From Ruminococcus sp. (GTDB taxonomy: Bacteria > Bacillota > Clostridia > Oscillospirales > Ruminococcaceae), in NCBI GenBank assembly GCA_024697545.1, contig JAILFN010000123.1, positions 16,251-80,250 of the forward strand: a DNA stretch of 64,000 bases, given 5' to 3'. The notes under the pieces were generated by a model. That model worked only from the letters and a program-made list of their open reading frames with translations, made no database searches and had not been told where the DNA came from. Position 1 is the stretch's first letter, and each line of letters starts with the position of its first letter. The translations under genes were made by a program, and so were the position numbers. Positions 26,076 to 34,331 of this stretch are shown piece after piece.

Positions 26076-27476
26076 TTAGTCTTCTTCACCGATAACATCG
26101 GCGGGTTCTTCAAAGTCTTCATCGTCTGCGAATTCTTCATCTTCTTCGAGGTCTTCATCTTCAAAGTCCTCTTCGTCAAACTCATAATCTTCCTCGCCGA
26201 GGTATTCGTCCTCAGGTTCACCTTCATCTTCGGCATCTTCACTGCTCTTCTTGGGAACGGTAGCCTTTTCCTCGTCCTTGGTGACCTTCATGCCTTCCTC
26301 GTATTCCTTATCGGGATATGCGATCAGATCCTTCTTGTCAAGACCCTTGAGGATCTCAACATCGCCCATTTCATCATCCTTCTTACCGAGCTTGACCTCA
26401 CGCTTTTCTATCTTATCCTTATCGTTGGCAGCCCACACATAGCTCTTGCCGTCCTCTTCAAAGACAAAATCGCTGTAAAGCCATATGCCCTTCTTCTCGA
26501 CACCCGAATCGACCATGCCCATATCGGGTTCAACGATAAGATGCTGACCAAGCATAAGCCCGTCAAAGCTTTCGGGAAGGATATAGAAGGAATACTTCGA
26601 CGTTACAGCCGAGCTGTCTTCCTCCATCTCGTCGTACATACCGCTTTCAGAGGCAGGCTGAGGCGTGGTCTCGATACTGCTGACAGTACCCGACCAAGTA
26701 ACATTATTGTCGATCCTGGAACGCAGGATAACGGGCATATCGGCGTATACCATGTTTATCATCTGCTCGTTAACGCTTGCCCTGATCTGAAGATCATCGC
26801 CCTTTGAAAGGCTGACGGCAATATTTTCACTGGAATTGCCTTCCTCTCCGTAAGGATCGTAGGACGAACCACCGTCAGGATCCTTGATGCTCTTGACAAT
26901 ACCGTCGATAGGCGAATAAACGTCTGCATTCTTTATCGACTCTTTGAGCTTTTTATTAGCCTGCTTCTTGGTCTTGATATCATACTCTGACTTTGCGATA
27001 TCGCTCTGGAGCGAAAGGATACGCATAGTAAGTTCGACTTGATCGTCCTGTTTGGCAGTTTTCTTTTCCTTTTCAAGCTGTTCGATCTCGAGCTTGTTGG
27101 TCTCGGTCTCATTTTCCATACGTTCGACTTCTATCTTAGCCTGCTCGTACTGGAGCTGCATAGCTTCGACATCGTATGTAAAGAGCTTATCGCCCTCCTT
27201 GACCTCATCACCGACCTCCACATAAAATTCCGAGATCGTTTTGTTGACATCATATTTTACGTCCTCTGTTTTCTGCATCTCAACAACTCCGCTGAATTTG
27301 CTTCCCGTAAGGGAAAGACCCTCGGCGGTATTGAGTGAGCTTACCGTCTGAACGTATACCGTACCTTTCTTTGCTATGTTATCTCTCTTTTTCCACAGCA
27401 TAAATCCGGTAACGCCGACTGCACCGACAACAGCAACAGATATGACTGTTGTCACGATCTTTCTAGCGTTTGCCAT
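26076..27476 (-). CDS. Membrane-fusion (YknX/HlyD-like) adaptor with acidic C-terminal tail
   Basis: 466 residues from the ATG at 27476 (GAGGAGGAGAC upstream); the track start 43 codons earlier has no binding site. N-terminal helix (residues 6-23), barrel-sandwich half TISEFYVEVGDEVKEGDKLFTYD, a long coiled-coil hairpin (about 115-190), then INEQ-type beta-barrel strands. The last 60 or so residues are almost entirely Asp/Glu (EFDEEDFEDEDLEEDEEFADD). First gene of the efflux operon. Its substrate is unknown; YknWXYZ-like systems in Bacillota export peptides or toxins. Confidence 0.88.
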   Translation of the reverse strand: MANARKIVTTVISVAVVGAVGVTGFMLWKKRDNIAKKGTVYVQTVSSLNTAEGLSLTGSKFSGVVEMQKTEDVKYDVNKTISEFYVEVGDEVKEGDKLFTYDVEAMQLQYEQAKIEVERMENETETNKLEIEQLEKEKKTAKQDDQVELTMRILSLQSDIAKSEYDIKTKKQANKKLKESIKNADVYSPIDGIVKSIKDPDGGSSYDPYGEEGNSSENIAVSLSKGDDLQIRASVNEQMINMVYADMPVILRSRIDNNVTWSGTVSSIETTPQPASESGMYDEMEEDSSAVTSKYSFYILPESFDGLMLGQHLIVEPDMGMVDSGVEKKGIWLYSDFVFEEDGKSYVWAANDKDKIEKREVKLGKKDDEMGDVEILKGLDKKDLIAYPDKEYEEGMKVTKDEEKATVPKKSSEDAEDEGEPEDEYLGEEDYEFDEEDFEDEDLEEDEEFADDEDFEEPADVIGEED

Positions 27477-27543
27477 TTTTGTCTCCTCCTCATCATTTTT
27501 GACTTTTGTTCTGTAAGCAAAGCCGAAAACTCTGCCAATATAT

Positions 27544-27571
27544 ATTATATCACTTCTGAACCGAAAGTCAA
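27544..27571 (-). promoter_or_regulatory. Promoter for the efflux operon
   Basis: On the minus strand TTGACT and TATAAT are separated by 16 bases, about 70 bases upstream of the first adaptor ATG. Confidence 0.65.
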
Positions 27572-27758
27572 TATTTTGAAGTTTATTTTGACAAAATAGA
27601 CACAATAAAAAATATAGGGATTTAAAGAGAGAATAACTTATACAGAACTATGAAGCAAAGATTTTTAAATATAAATGAATTAGTGCAATTGTAATTATTC
27701 GGGATAAAAAAATTAAAGTTATTTTATTAAGTTTCTGTTTTTTAGTGCATTTTTGGAC

Positions 27759-27787
27759 TTGTATTTTTTTGTAATATGGTGTATAAT
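27759..27787 (+). promoter_or_regulatory. Putative promoter for oadG-oadB
   Basis: TTGTAT, 17 bases, TATAAT. The 27606-27903 intergenic stretch is strongly AT-rich and contains nothing else that I recognise. Confidence 0.5.
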
Positions 27788-27903
27788 AAATGTTAATTGG
27801 TCTTTTCAGATATTAAATGAAACGGCCGAAACACAACAATATGTATTTTATGAAGGATGTATTCCAACAGATGGTATACATTCCTGAAAAGGAGAATGAT
27901 CGT

Positions 27904-28338
27904 ATGCAATTTGGATTGCTGGCTCTTGCCGAAGATGTGATACACACATCGGACAGGGACCTTGGCGCGACCACAGTCGCTTCTGTGGTTATTACAGGTA
28001 TAGCAGTCGTGTTTATAGCACTGATACTGCTGATAGCCCTTGTTTCAGTTTATGGTGCTGTGTTTAAATCCATAAACAAGAAGGCTGCCGAAAAGGCTGC
28101 CAAGGAAGCAGAAAAGCCAAAAGAATCATCATCTGTCAAAGCTGCTGCTCCCGCACCGGCTGTTGAAGATGGTATAGAGGAAGAAATAGTCGCGGTCATC
28201 ACCGCAGCTATCGCAGCATACGGAGCAAACAGCGGAAAGACGCTTGCCGTAAAGAGCATCAGGCGTTCAGGCAGCGCACCTTCGGGCAGAAGTGCTTGGG
28301 GTTCGGCAGGACTTGCCGAGGCGACCCGCCCCTTCTGA
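27904..28338 (+). CDS. OadG-type gamma subunit of a sodium-pumping decarboxylase
   Basis: 144 residues from the ATG at 27904 (AAAGGAGAA upstream); the longer track start lacks a binding site. One N-terminal membrane helix (TTVASVVITGIAVVFIALILLIALVSVYG), an Ala/Pro-rich linker (SVKAAAPAPAVED) and a C-terminal helix with the conserved ending RSAWGSAGLAEATRPF. In sodium-translocating decarboxylases the gamma subunit anchors the soluble carboxyltransferase to the membrane beta subunit. The gene is directly upstream of the beta subunit. Confidence 0.85.
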   Translation: MQFGLLALAEDVIHTSDRDLGATTVASVVITGIAVVFIALILLIALVSVYGAVFKSINKKAAEKAAKEAEKPKESSSVKAAAPAPAVEDGIEEEIVAVITAAIAAYGANSGKTLAVKSIRRSGSAPSGRSAWGSAGLAEATRPF

Positions 28339-28416
28339 TCGTATCCAAACGGCAGCTTGTTACTCTGAATGTAATTATTTGACTTACTGCCTTACAGAAA
28401 GGAATGTATAAATTAA

Positions 28417-29676
28417 ATGGCTATAATAGAAGGCTTTCTCAACACTCTTCTGGACCTCTGCAATAAATCCGGCTTTGCGGGATTCTTAGAAGCAGGCGGC
28501 TGGAAAAACATAATAATGATACTGATATCATTCGTATTCATGTATCTTGCGATCGCCCGCGGTTTTGAACCGCTCCTGCTGCTTCCGATTTCTTTCGGTA
28601 TGCTGCTGACGAACCTCCCCTTTGCGGGAATGTATCACTCGGAATACTGGGAATACATCACAAAGATCGAAGTTGACCCGACCACGGGCTCACAGGTCGT
28701 CAACGACCACTATCTCGATTACGGATACATATTGCGGCACGGCGGATTGCTTGATATGCTCTACCTCGGCGTAAAGCTTCAGATATATCCCCCGCTGATA
28801 TTCTTAGGCATCGGCGCTATGACCGACTTCGGTCCGCTGATTGCAAACCCCAAGAGCTTCCTGCTTGGTGCAGCTGCTCAGGGCGGTATATTCTTCACCT
28901 TCGTGGGCGCTGCCCTCCTCGGGATGACCGCTGCCGAGTGTGCTTCTATCGCCATCATCGGCGGTGCTGACGGTCCTACTGCTATATTCGTATCTTCCAA
29001 GCTGCTTTCCAAGACCGACGACATAGGCGTTGGTACCATCGCTCTTGCAGCTTACACATACATGGCACTCGTGCCTATAATTCAGCCTCCTATAATGAAG
29101 GCTCTTACCACCAAAAAGGAACGCTCGGTAGTTATGGGGCAGCTGAGAACTGTTTCCAAGACCGAGAAGATACTCTTCCCGATCCTTGTAACCGTTGTTA
29201 TCGCGCTGATGATTCCCGACGCTGCTCCGCTGGTAGGTATGCTGATGTTCGGCAACCTGCTCAAGGAATCGGGCTGCTGCGACAGAATAGCAAAGACCGC
29301 TCAGAATGAGCTTATGAACATCATCACGATATTCCTCGGCACTTCGGTAGGCGCTACCACCCGTGCCGACAACATCATCACACTCGCTTTCGGAAAGGTA
29401 ATACTCCTCGGCGTTATCGCATTCTCGCTGGCTACTGCCTGCGGCGTGCTGCTCGGAAAGGTAATGTACCTTGTATCCGGAAAGACCATCAATCCGCTCA
29501 TCGGTTCCGCGGGCGTTTCCGCAGTTCCTATGGCTGCCCGTGTTGCTCAGAAGGTCGGTCAGGAAGAGAATCCTACCAACTACCTGCTGATGCACGCTAT
29601 GGGTCCGAACGTTGCAGGCGTTATCGGTTCTGCTGTTGCGGCAGGCGTACTGCTCTCCATCGTTCACATCGGTTGA
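28417..29676 (+). CDS. OadB-type beta subunit of a sodium-pumping decarboxylase
   Basis: 419 residues, polytopic. The family hallmark IIGGADGPTAIFVSSKL (about residues 183-199) is present, as is the charged-residue membrane segment VGATTRADNIITLAFGK. The beta subunit decarboxylates carboxybiotin and exports two Na+ per reaction. The alpha (carboxyltransferase) and biotin-carrier subunits, which define whether the substrate is oxaloacetate, methylmalonyl-CoA or glutaconyl-CoA, are not in this window, so the substrate is left open. A terminator follows. Confidence 0.92.
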   Translation: MAIIEGFLNTLLDLCNKSGFAGFLEAGGWKNIIMILISFVFMYLAIARGFEPLLLLPISFGMLLTNLPFAGMYHSEYWEYITKIEVDPTTGSQVVNDHYLDYGYILRHGGLLDMLYLGVKLQIYPPLIFLGIGAMTDFGPLIANPKSFLLGAAAQGGIFFTFVGAALLGMTAAECASIAIIGGADGPTAIFVSSKLLSKTDDIGVGTIALAAYTYMALVPIIQPPIMKALTTKKERSVVMGQLRTVSKTEKILFPILVTVVIALMIPDAAPLVGMLMFGNLLKESGCCDRIAKTAQNELMNIITIFLGTSVGATTRADNIITLAFGKVILLGVIAFSLATACGVLLGKVMYLVSGKTINPLIGSAGVSAVPMAARVAQKVGQEENPTNYLLMHAMGPNVAGVIGSAVAAGVLLSIVHIG

Positions 29677-29696
29677 TTCAGCGAACATAAAAAGAT

Positions 29697-29730
29697 AAAT
29701 GACGGGACATATCTTCCCGTCATTTTTTAT
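29697..29730 (+). terminator. Intrinsic terminator after oadB
   Basis: ATGACGGGA pairs with TCCCGTCAT and is followed by TTTTT. It lies 14 bases upstream of the next start codon. Confidence 0.8.
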
Positions 29731-29743
29731 AGGAGGTAAAACT

Positions 29744-30328
29744 ATGAGCGAAAGATTCTTCGCCGTCATTTCACGAATGAAATACATAAACCGATGGGCG
29801 CTTATGCGAAACACCATCACCGAGAATATCAGCGAGCATTCCCTTGAAGTCGCATTCATCGCACACGCTCTCGCGCTTATACGGAATAAGCGGTTCCACG
29901 GGAAGATCGACCCCGAACGCTGTGCGCTTCTTGCCATGTATCATGACGTTTCAGAGATCATAACTGGCGACCTTCCCACCCCCGTAAAATATTACAACAA
30001 GGAGATAAGGAGCGTCTACGAAGAGATCGAGCACAAGGCTATCGACCAGCTTCTTTCATATCTCCCGGATGACTTGAAAGAGGATTACCGTCCCCTGTTC
30101 TCATATACCGAAGAAGAAACCGAGCTCTGGGCGATCGTCAAGGCAGCGGACAAGCTTTCTGCGCTTATCAAATGCATCGAAGAACGCAGGATGGGAAATG
30201 ATGACTTTGTTTCAGCCGAGCAGTCAACGCTTGATTCCATTCATGCGCTTGATCTCCCCGAGGCTGAGGTATTCCTCGAAGAGTTCATTCCCGCATACAC
30301 ACTGACGCTCGACGATCAGGCTAAGTAG
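29744..30328 (+). CDS. 5'-deoxynucleotidase, YfbR-like HD phosphohydrolase
   Basis: 194 residues from the ATG at 29744, which has a perfect AGGAGG upstream; the track start lies inside the preceding terminator. The N-terminus MSERFFAVISRMKYINRWALMR, the ligand ISEHSLEVA, the HD pair in MYHDVSEIITGDLPTPVKYY and the late KAADKLSALIKC match the YfbR family, which removes phosphate from deoxynucleoside 5'-monophosphates. Role inferred: dNMP turnover. It is distinct from the other HD protein at 17964. Confidence 0.88.
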   Translation: MSERFFAVISRMKYINRWALMRNTITENISEHSLEVAFIAHALALIRNKRFHGKIDPERCALLAMYHDVSEIITGDLPTPVKYYNKEIRSVYEEIEHKAIDQLLSYLPDDLKEDYRPLFSYTEEETELWAIVKAADKLSALIKCIEERRMGNDDFVSAEQSTLDSIHALDLPEAEVFLEEFIPAYTLTLDDQAK

Positions 30329-30365
30329 AAAGTGTTAAGATACTGTATAGTTTTATTATATTCAC

Positions 30366-30394
30366 TTGACTTGTGTCTGATAATGGGTTATAAT
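30366..30394 (+). promoter_or_regulatory. Sigma-A promoter for rpe
   Basis: TTGACT, 17-base spacer, TATAAT, ending 30 bases before the rpe start. Confidence 0.75.
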
Positions 30395-30423
30395 GTATGA
30401 GTAAATGTTAGGAGGTGCCGTAT

Positions 30424-31074
30424 TTGGATACAATTATTTCTGCATCACTTCTTTCGGCAGATTTCAGCCGGCTGGGAGATGATATCAAAAGAGCAGAAAA
30501 TGCGGGTGCCGACTGGCTGCATTACGACGTTATGGACGGTCTTTTTGTTCCCAGCATAAGCTTTGGCGAGCCTGTTTTAAAATACGTGAGAGCTTCCGCC
30601 AAGATTCCTCTTGACGTTCATCTCATGATAAACGATCCGATCAGATACATTGACAACTACGCTTCTCTCGGTGCGGCGGGAATAACCTTTCACGTTGAGT
30701 CGTGCGACGACCCCGCAGCCGTTATCGAAAAGATACATAATGCAGGCTGCAAGGCGGGTATCTCCGTCAAGCCCAACACCCCCGTCAGTGTTATCAAAAG
30801 TTACATAAACGATATAGAGCTGATACTGATAATGACCGTTGAGCCGGGTTTCGGCGGACAGTCGTTTATTGAAAGCACTCTCGATAAGATAGCGCAGGCG
30901 CGTGAGCTTGCCGAAAGATCGGGCAGAAGGATATACATTCAGGTGGACGGCGGCATAAACGATAAGACCGCACCCCTTGTAAGGAAGTACGGCGCCGATG
31001 TTCTAGTTTCCGGTTCTTATCTGTTCTGCTCGGAGGACATGAAAGAGCGCATTATCGGGCTTCGGGGTCGATAA
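30424..31074 (+). CDS. rpe: Ribulose-phosphate 3-epimerase
   Basis: 216 residues from a TTG at 30424, seven bases after AGGAGGTG; the GTG at 30415 used in the track sits inside that binding site. Interconverts ribulose-5-phosphate and xylulose-5-phosphate. TIM-barrel signatures: SASLLSADFSRLG, HYDVMDGLFVPSISFG, LDVHLMI, MTVEPGFGGQSFI and QVDGGIN. Its 3' end overlaps the convergent mecA-like gene by 23 bases. Confidence 0.94.
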   Translation: MDTIISASLLSADFSRLGDDIKRAENAGADWLHYDVMDGLFVPSISFGEPVLKYVRASAKIPLDVHLMINDPIRYIDNYASLGAAGITFHVESCDDPAAVIEKIHNAGCKAGISVKPNTPVSVIKSYINDIELILIMTVEPGFGGQSFIESTLDKIAQARELAERSGRRIYIQVDGGINDKTAPLVRKYGADVLVSGSYLFCSEDMKERIIGLRGR

Positions 31075-31558
31075 GCTCTAATAACTGCATAAACGGAGTA
31101 TCGGAGAGCAGCTCTCCGTACTCCTTTATTTTTGCGCTGAGATACGGCGGTGAGGCTTTCGTTTTATCGTACTCACGGCAGATGAGCGCATAGCGGTCGT
31201 CGTATTTGTAAAGCACAGCCGATTCGGGTTCGGGTAAGCTCTGAATAAGCTCTATCACCCTACGAGGGGTATCGCATAGCACAACGCGCTCCCCTGCCAG
31301 TTTGGTCAGCTTCATGCCTTTGCCCGAAAGGTACACTATGAGTCCGCCGCCGCTTTTTTTGAATACCTCAGCCGTAAGCTTGTCGGGAGAGATCTCGCAC
31401 AGCCCCATGTCTGATAACCGCCTCAGAGCAGAAGCTATAAACAGCCTCGATGCAGTGTCGCTGCCTGAAAAGCTTTCATAATCTATCCCGAAAACGGCAC
31501 ACTCATCCGCCGTGACCTCTATCTTTGCACAGCATTCATTCATCACCGTGATATCCAA
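31052..31558 (-). CDS. MecA-like adaptor protein
   Basis: 168 residues from a TTG at 31558, which has GGGGGTGATC upstream; an in-frame ATG follows at codon 6, and the track start lies inside a hairpin. The N-terminal part (TADECAVFGIDYESFSGSDTASRLFIASALRRL) and the central LTAEVFKKSGGGLIVYLS resemble the N-terminal domain of MecA-type adaptors, and the C-terminal half (ESAVLYKYDDRYALI) the ClpC-binding domain. MecA proteins deliver substrates to ClpCP. The similarity is read by eye and moderate. A very stable hairpin covers its leader. Confidence 0.6.
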   Translation of the reverse strand: MDITVMNECCAKIEVTADECAVFGIDYESFSGSDTASRLFIASALRRLSDMGLCEISPDKLTAEVFKKSGGGLIVYLSGKGMKLTKLAGERVVLCDTPRRVIELIQSLPEPESAVLYKYDDRYALICREYDKTKASPPYLSAKIKEYGELLSDTPFMQLLELIDPEAR

Positions 31559-31565
31559 AAGATCA

Positions 31566-31605
31566 CCCCCGTGCAGACTGTCTTTTACAGTATACTGCAC
31601 GGGGG
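31566..31605 (-). promoter_or_regulatory. Stable hairpin in the mecA-like leader
   Basis: CCCCCGTGCAG and CTGCACGGGGG form an 11-bp stem extended by ACTGT/ACAGT. On the minus strand it lies between the ABC-F stop and the mecA-like start and includes the GGGGG of the putative ribosome binding site. It could act as an ABC-F terminator, or hide the binding site; the T-run after it is weak. Confidence 0.6.
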
Positions 31606-31614
31606 CGTATTTGG

Positions 31615-33552
31615 TTACTCTTCAAGAGCGACCCATTCTTCGGTTTTTTCCTCGACTTCATTGCGAAGGCTTTCGAGAAGGTTGCATTTTTCTGTCATCA
31701 ACGCAAAATCAGCCGCAACTGCGGGGTCTGAGATCTCCTCCTCAAGCTCTGCTATCCGAGTCTCAAGGGCGTCTATCTCCTCTTCGAGCTGCTTTATACG
31801 CTGACGTCTTTTGGCGTCTTCTGCACGCTGCTGCTTGGAGCGGTATTGCTTCTGCTTGTTCGCAGCGTACTCCTCCTCGCGGCGGATACGCTTGTCCTCA
31901 GCTATCTGTTCCTGCTCGGCACGCTGTTCCTCGGCTATGACATTCATATAATTTGAAAAGCTTCCGGGGAATGAACGAACTCCGCCCTCCCGTACCTCGA
32001 CCACGCGGTCGGCGATCTTACTTAACAGGTAACGGTCGTGGGAAACTATGAGCATTGTCCCCTCAAACTCTCTCAGCGCCTCTTCAAGAACTTCCTTTGT
32101 AGGAAGGTCTATATGGTTCGTAGGCTCATCGAGCATCAGGAAATTGCCGTGGTTCTGTACCATTATCGCAAAACATAGCTTGGCACGTTCTCCGCCGCTA
32201 AGGACGGACACGGGCTTGAATACGTCCTCACCGTGGAAAAGCACAGACGCGAGCGCTGAGCGTATCTCTCCATCGCTGAGTGACGGACAGTTCCTTGCCA
32301 TAGATTCAAGAGCATTATCGTAAGGCTCGAGCTGCGCGTGTTCCTGATCGAAATAGCTCAGCTTTACATTATTGCCCCAGACGATATTGCCTTTGCTGTG
32401 AGGCACCGTGCCAAGGATTAGGCGTAAGATAGAGGTTTTGCCGATGCCGTTGTCGCCCACAAGTGCGACGTGTTCACCGCGGCGGATATGAAGATCAAGG
32501 CTCTCGATGAGCGTTTTCTGCTCAAAGCCCTCGCCGACGACAAGCGGGCAATTCACAACCTGAACGATATCCTTAGTCGGCTCAATGGTGTATTCCAGCT
32601 TTATCTTCTGCGCTTTATCAAATACAGCGGGGCGTTCGAGGGGCTCTATCCTGTCGAGCATCTTTTCGCGCGACTTTGCCATCTTTGCTGTCGATGCGCG
32701 TACTTTGTTCCGTGCTATATAGTCCTCGAGCTTCTCGATCTCCTTCTGCTGAGCCTGATACTCCTTTATCTGCCTGGCCGTTCTCTGCTCACGCTGGGCG
32801 ATATACTCGGTATAATTTCCGCGATAGCTTACAAGCCTGCCGTTTTCGATCTCGCAGATCCTGCTGCAAAGCTTGTCGAGGAAATAACGATCGTGCGATA
32901 CTATTATAATAGCACCGCGGTAGGTCTTCAGATAACCCTCGAGCCACATCAGCGTCTTAAAATCCAGATGGTTGGTAGGCTCGTCAAGGATAAGCAGCTC
33001 GGGCTGTTCCAGAAGCAGCTTTGCAAGCGCCAGACGGGTCTTCTCTCCTCCCGAAAGGGTCGAGATCACCCTGCCGTAAGAAAGATCTGAGAACCCCATG
33101 CCGTTGAGTATCTGCTTGATCTTGAACTCAGTGTTGTAGCCGTCATGAAGCTCGAAATACGCGGACAGGCGGCTGTATTCCGCGCCAGCGAACTCAAGCT
33201 CGTCGCCGACACAATCGGTCATCAGCTCGGTAAGCTCGTCCATTCGCTGTTTGATCTTCGTAAGCTTATCGAATGCCGCGTTCATCTCTTCGATAACCGT
33301 TGCATCCGAATCAAGACCCGTATTCTGTGCCAGAAATCCGAGCCCTACATCGCGTACTGTAAGTTCACCGCTGCCGTCGGGCGCTTTGTCATACTCTTCC
33401 TCGCCCATGATGATCTTCAGCAGCGTTGACTTGCCGCAGCCGTTGCGCCCGACAAGTCCCACCGTTTCATTCTCATTGAGCGTGAAACAAATGTCCTTCA
33501 GCAATGGTTCTCCATTAAAGTATTTATATATATGTTCGATATTGATAATCAA
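31615..33552 (-). CDS. ABC-F family ATPase (ribosome-associated type)
   Basis: 645 residues, TTG start at 33552 with AAAGGAG about 11 bases upstream. Two fused ATPase domains without membrane segments: Walker A GRNGCGKST and GDNGIGKTS; signatures LSGGEKTRLALAK and LSGGERAKLCFA; Walker B LLILDEPTNHLD and FLMLDEPTNHID. The interdomain linker is charged and helical, and a coiled coil ends the protein (LEEEIDALETRIAELEEEI). ABC-F proteins act on stalled or antibiotic-bound ribosomes; the layout is closest to the YfmR/Uup/YdiF housekeeping group, not obviously a resistance factor. Confidence 0.9.
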   Translation of the reverse strand: MIINIEHIYKYFNGEPLLKDICFTLNENETVGLVGRNGCGKSTLLKIIMGEEEYDKAPDGSGELTVRDVGLGFLAQNTGLDSDATVIEEMNAAFDKLTKIKQRMDELTELMTDCVGDELEFAGAEYSRLSAYFELHDGYNTEFKIKQILNGMGFSDLSYGRVISTLSGGEKTRLALAKLLLEQPELLILDEPTNHLDFKTLMWLEGYLKTYRGAIIIVSHDRYFLDKLCSRICEIENGRLVSYRGNYTEYIAQREQRTARQIKEYQAQQKEIEKLEDYIARNKVRASTAKMAKSREKMLDRIEPLERPAVFDKAQKIKLEYTIEPTKDIVQVVNCPLVVGEGFEQKTLIESLDLHIRRGEHVALVGDNGIGKTSILRLILGTVPHSKGNIVWGNNVKLSYFDQEHAQLEPYDNALESMARNCPSLSDGEIRSALASVLFHGEDVFKPVSVLSGGERAKLCFAIMVQNHGNFLMLDEPTNHIDLPTKEVLEEALREFEGTMLIVSHDRYLLSKIADRVVEVREGGVRSFPGSFSNYMNVIAEEQRAEQEQIAEDKRIRREEEYAANKQKQYRSKQQRAEDAKRRQRIKQLEEEIDALETRIAELEEEISDPAVAADFALMTEKCNLLESLRNEVEEKTEEWVALEE

Positions 33553-33724
33553 AGGAAGCGCATCTCCTTTTATTCATATTTTAAGTTAAAATTATTTGCA
33601 ATTGAAAAACAGCTTAATCGTTTAAGATTTTGTACAGACTGACATTTTCAAGCACGAATACGAGGCGCGTTTTGTAAGCTTATACAAAAGAGTCTAGAAA
33701 ATTGTAAATTTCTTCAAGCGCCAC

Positions 33725-33753
33725 TTGAAAAAGTTGAAATAGTTTGTTAAAAT
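33725..33753 (+). promoter_or_regulatory. Promoter for the EIIA-like gene
   Basis: TTGAAA, 17 bases, TAAAAT, about 60 bases before the ATG at 33816. The rest of the 33553-33815 gap holds nothing that I recognise. Confidence 0.55.
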
Positions 33754-33815
33754 ATATTTAGACAATTATTAATCATACCGACAGCCGGACCCCTTACGAG
33801 ATGGGAGTGATCGTA

Positions 33816-34286
33816 ATGACATTTAAGAAAAGAACAGATAAACCCGAATCAGCAGAACGCGGTATCATTTACAGCTGTTGTCTGGGTGAAGTAAAGTCTC
33901 TTGACAGAATTTCAGAGGATCTGTTCCCAAGCTTATTTGTCGGTGATGGTTTCTGCATCTTACCGACAGGTAACATTTTTGTCTGTCCTGTCAAAGGAGT
34001 TATCAAGGACGTTTCGGAAAACGGAATGGATATCACAATAAAAACTTCTGATGGCTTGATACTCATCGTTTCCCTCGGAAAAGATGGCGGCAAAGCGATA
34101 AACGCAGAGGTATGCGTTCAGCGCGGCGACATCGTTCCCGCAGGTGCCGAGCTATGGAAGACTGACGGTATCGACGGTTCTTTAGTCTGCGTAGTGGTCG
34201 TTACCAACTGCAACGGTAAAGACTTCAAGATTAACTACGGCAGAGTTAAGCAATTGAATCAGCCAATTATGAAAATCTCCATATAA
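33816..34286 (+). CDS. PTS EIIA(Glc)-like domain protein lacking the phosphorylation histidines
   Basis: 156 residues from the ATG at 33816 (GGGAGTGATCG upstream). The fold pattern of glucose-type EIIA is recognisable: VKSLDRISEDLFPSLFVGDGFCILPTGNIFVCPVKGVI, then NGMDITIKTSDGLILIVSLGKDGG and a late RGDIVPAGAEL. In active EIIA proteins the two histidines lie in a THHAIGI-like and an LIHIG-like segment. Here these positions read NGMDITI and LIVSLG (Ser86), so phosphotransfer seems impossible. It stands alone with its own promoter and terminator. Possibly a regulatory relic; function unknown. Confidence 0.7.
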   Translation: MTFKKRTDKPESAERGIIYSCCLGEVKSLDRISEDLFPSLFVGDGFCILPTGNIFVCPVKGVIKDVSENGMDITIKTSDGLILIVSLGKDGGKAINAEVCVQRGDIVPAGAELWKTDGIDGSLVCVVVVTNCNGKDFKINYGRVKQLNQPIMKISI

Positions 34287-34304
34287 TTTCAATTCCATTG
34301 TATT

Positions 34305-34331
34305 TGACCCGAGCATATCGGGTCACTTTTT
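34305..34331 (+). terminator. Intrinsic terminator of the EIIA-like gene
   Basis: TGACCCGA pairs with TCGGGTCA across a five-base loop, followed by TTTTTT. It overlaps the last codons of the convergent comF gene. Confidence 0.8.
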
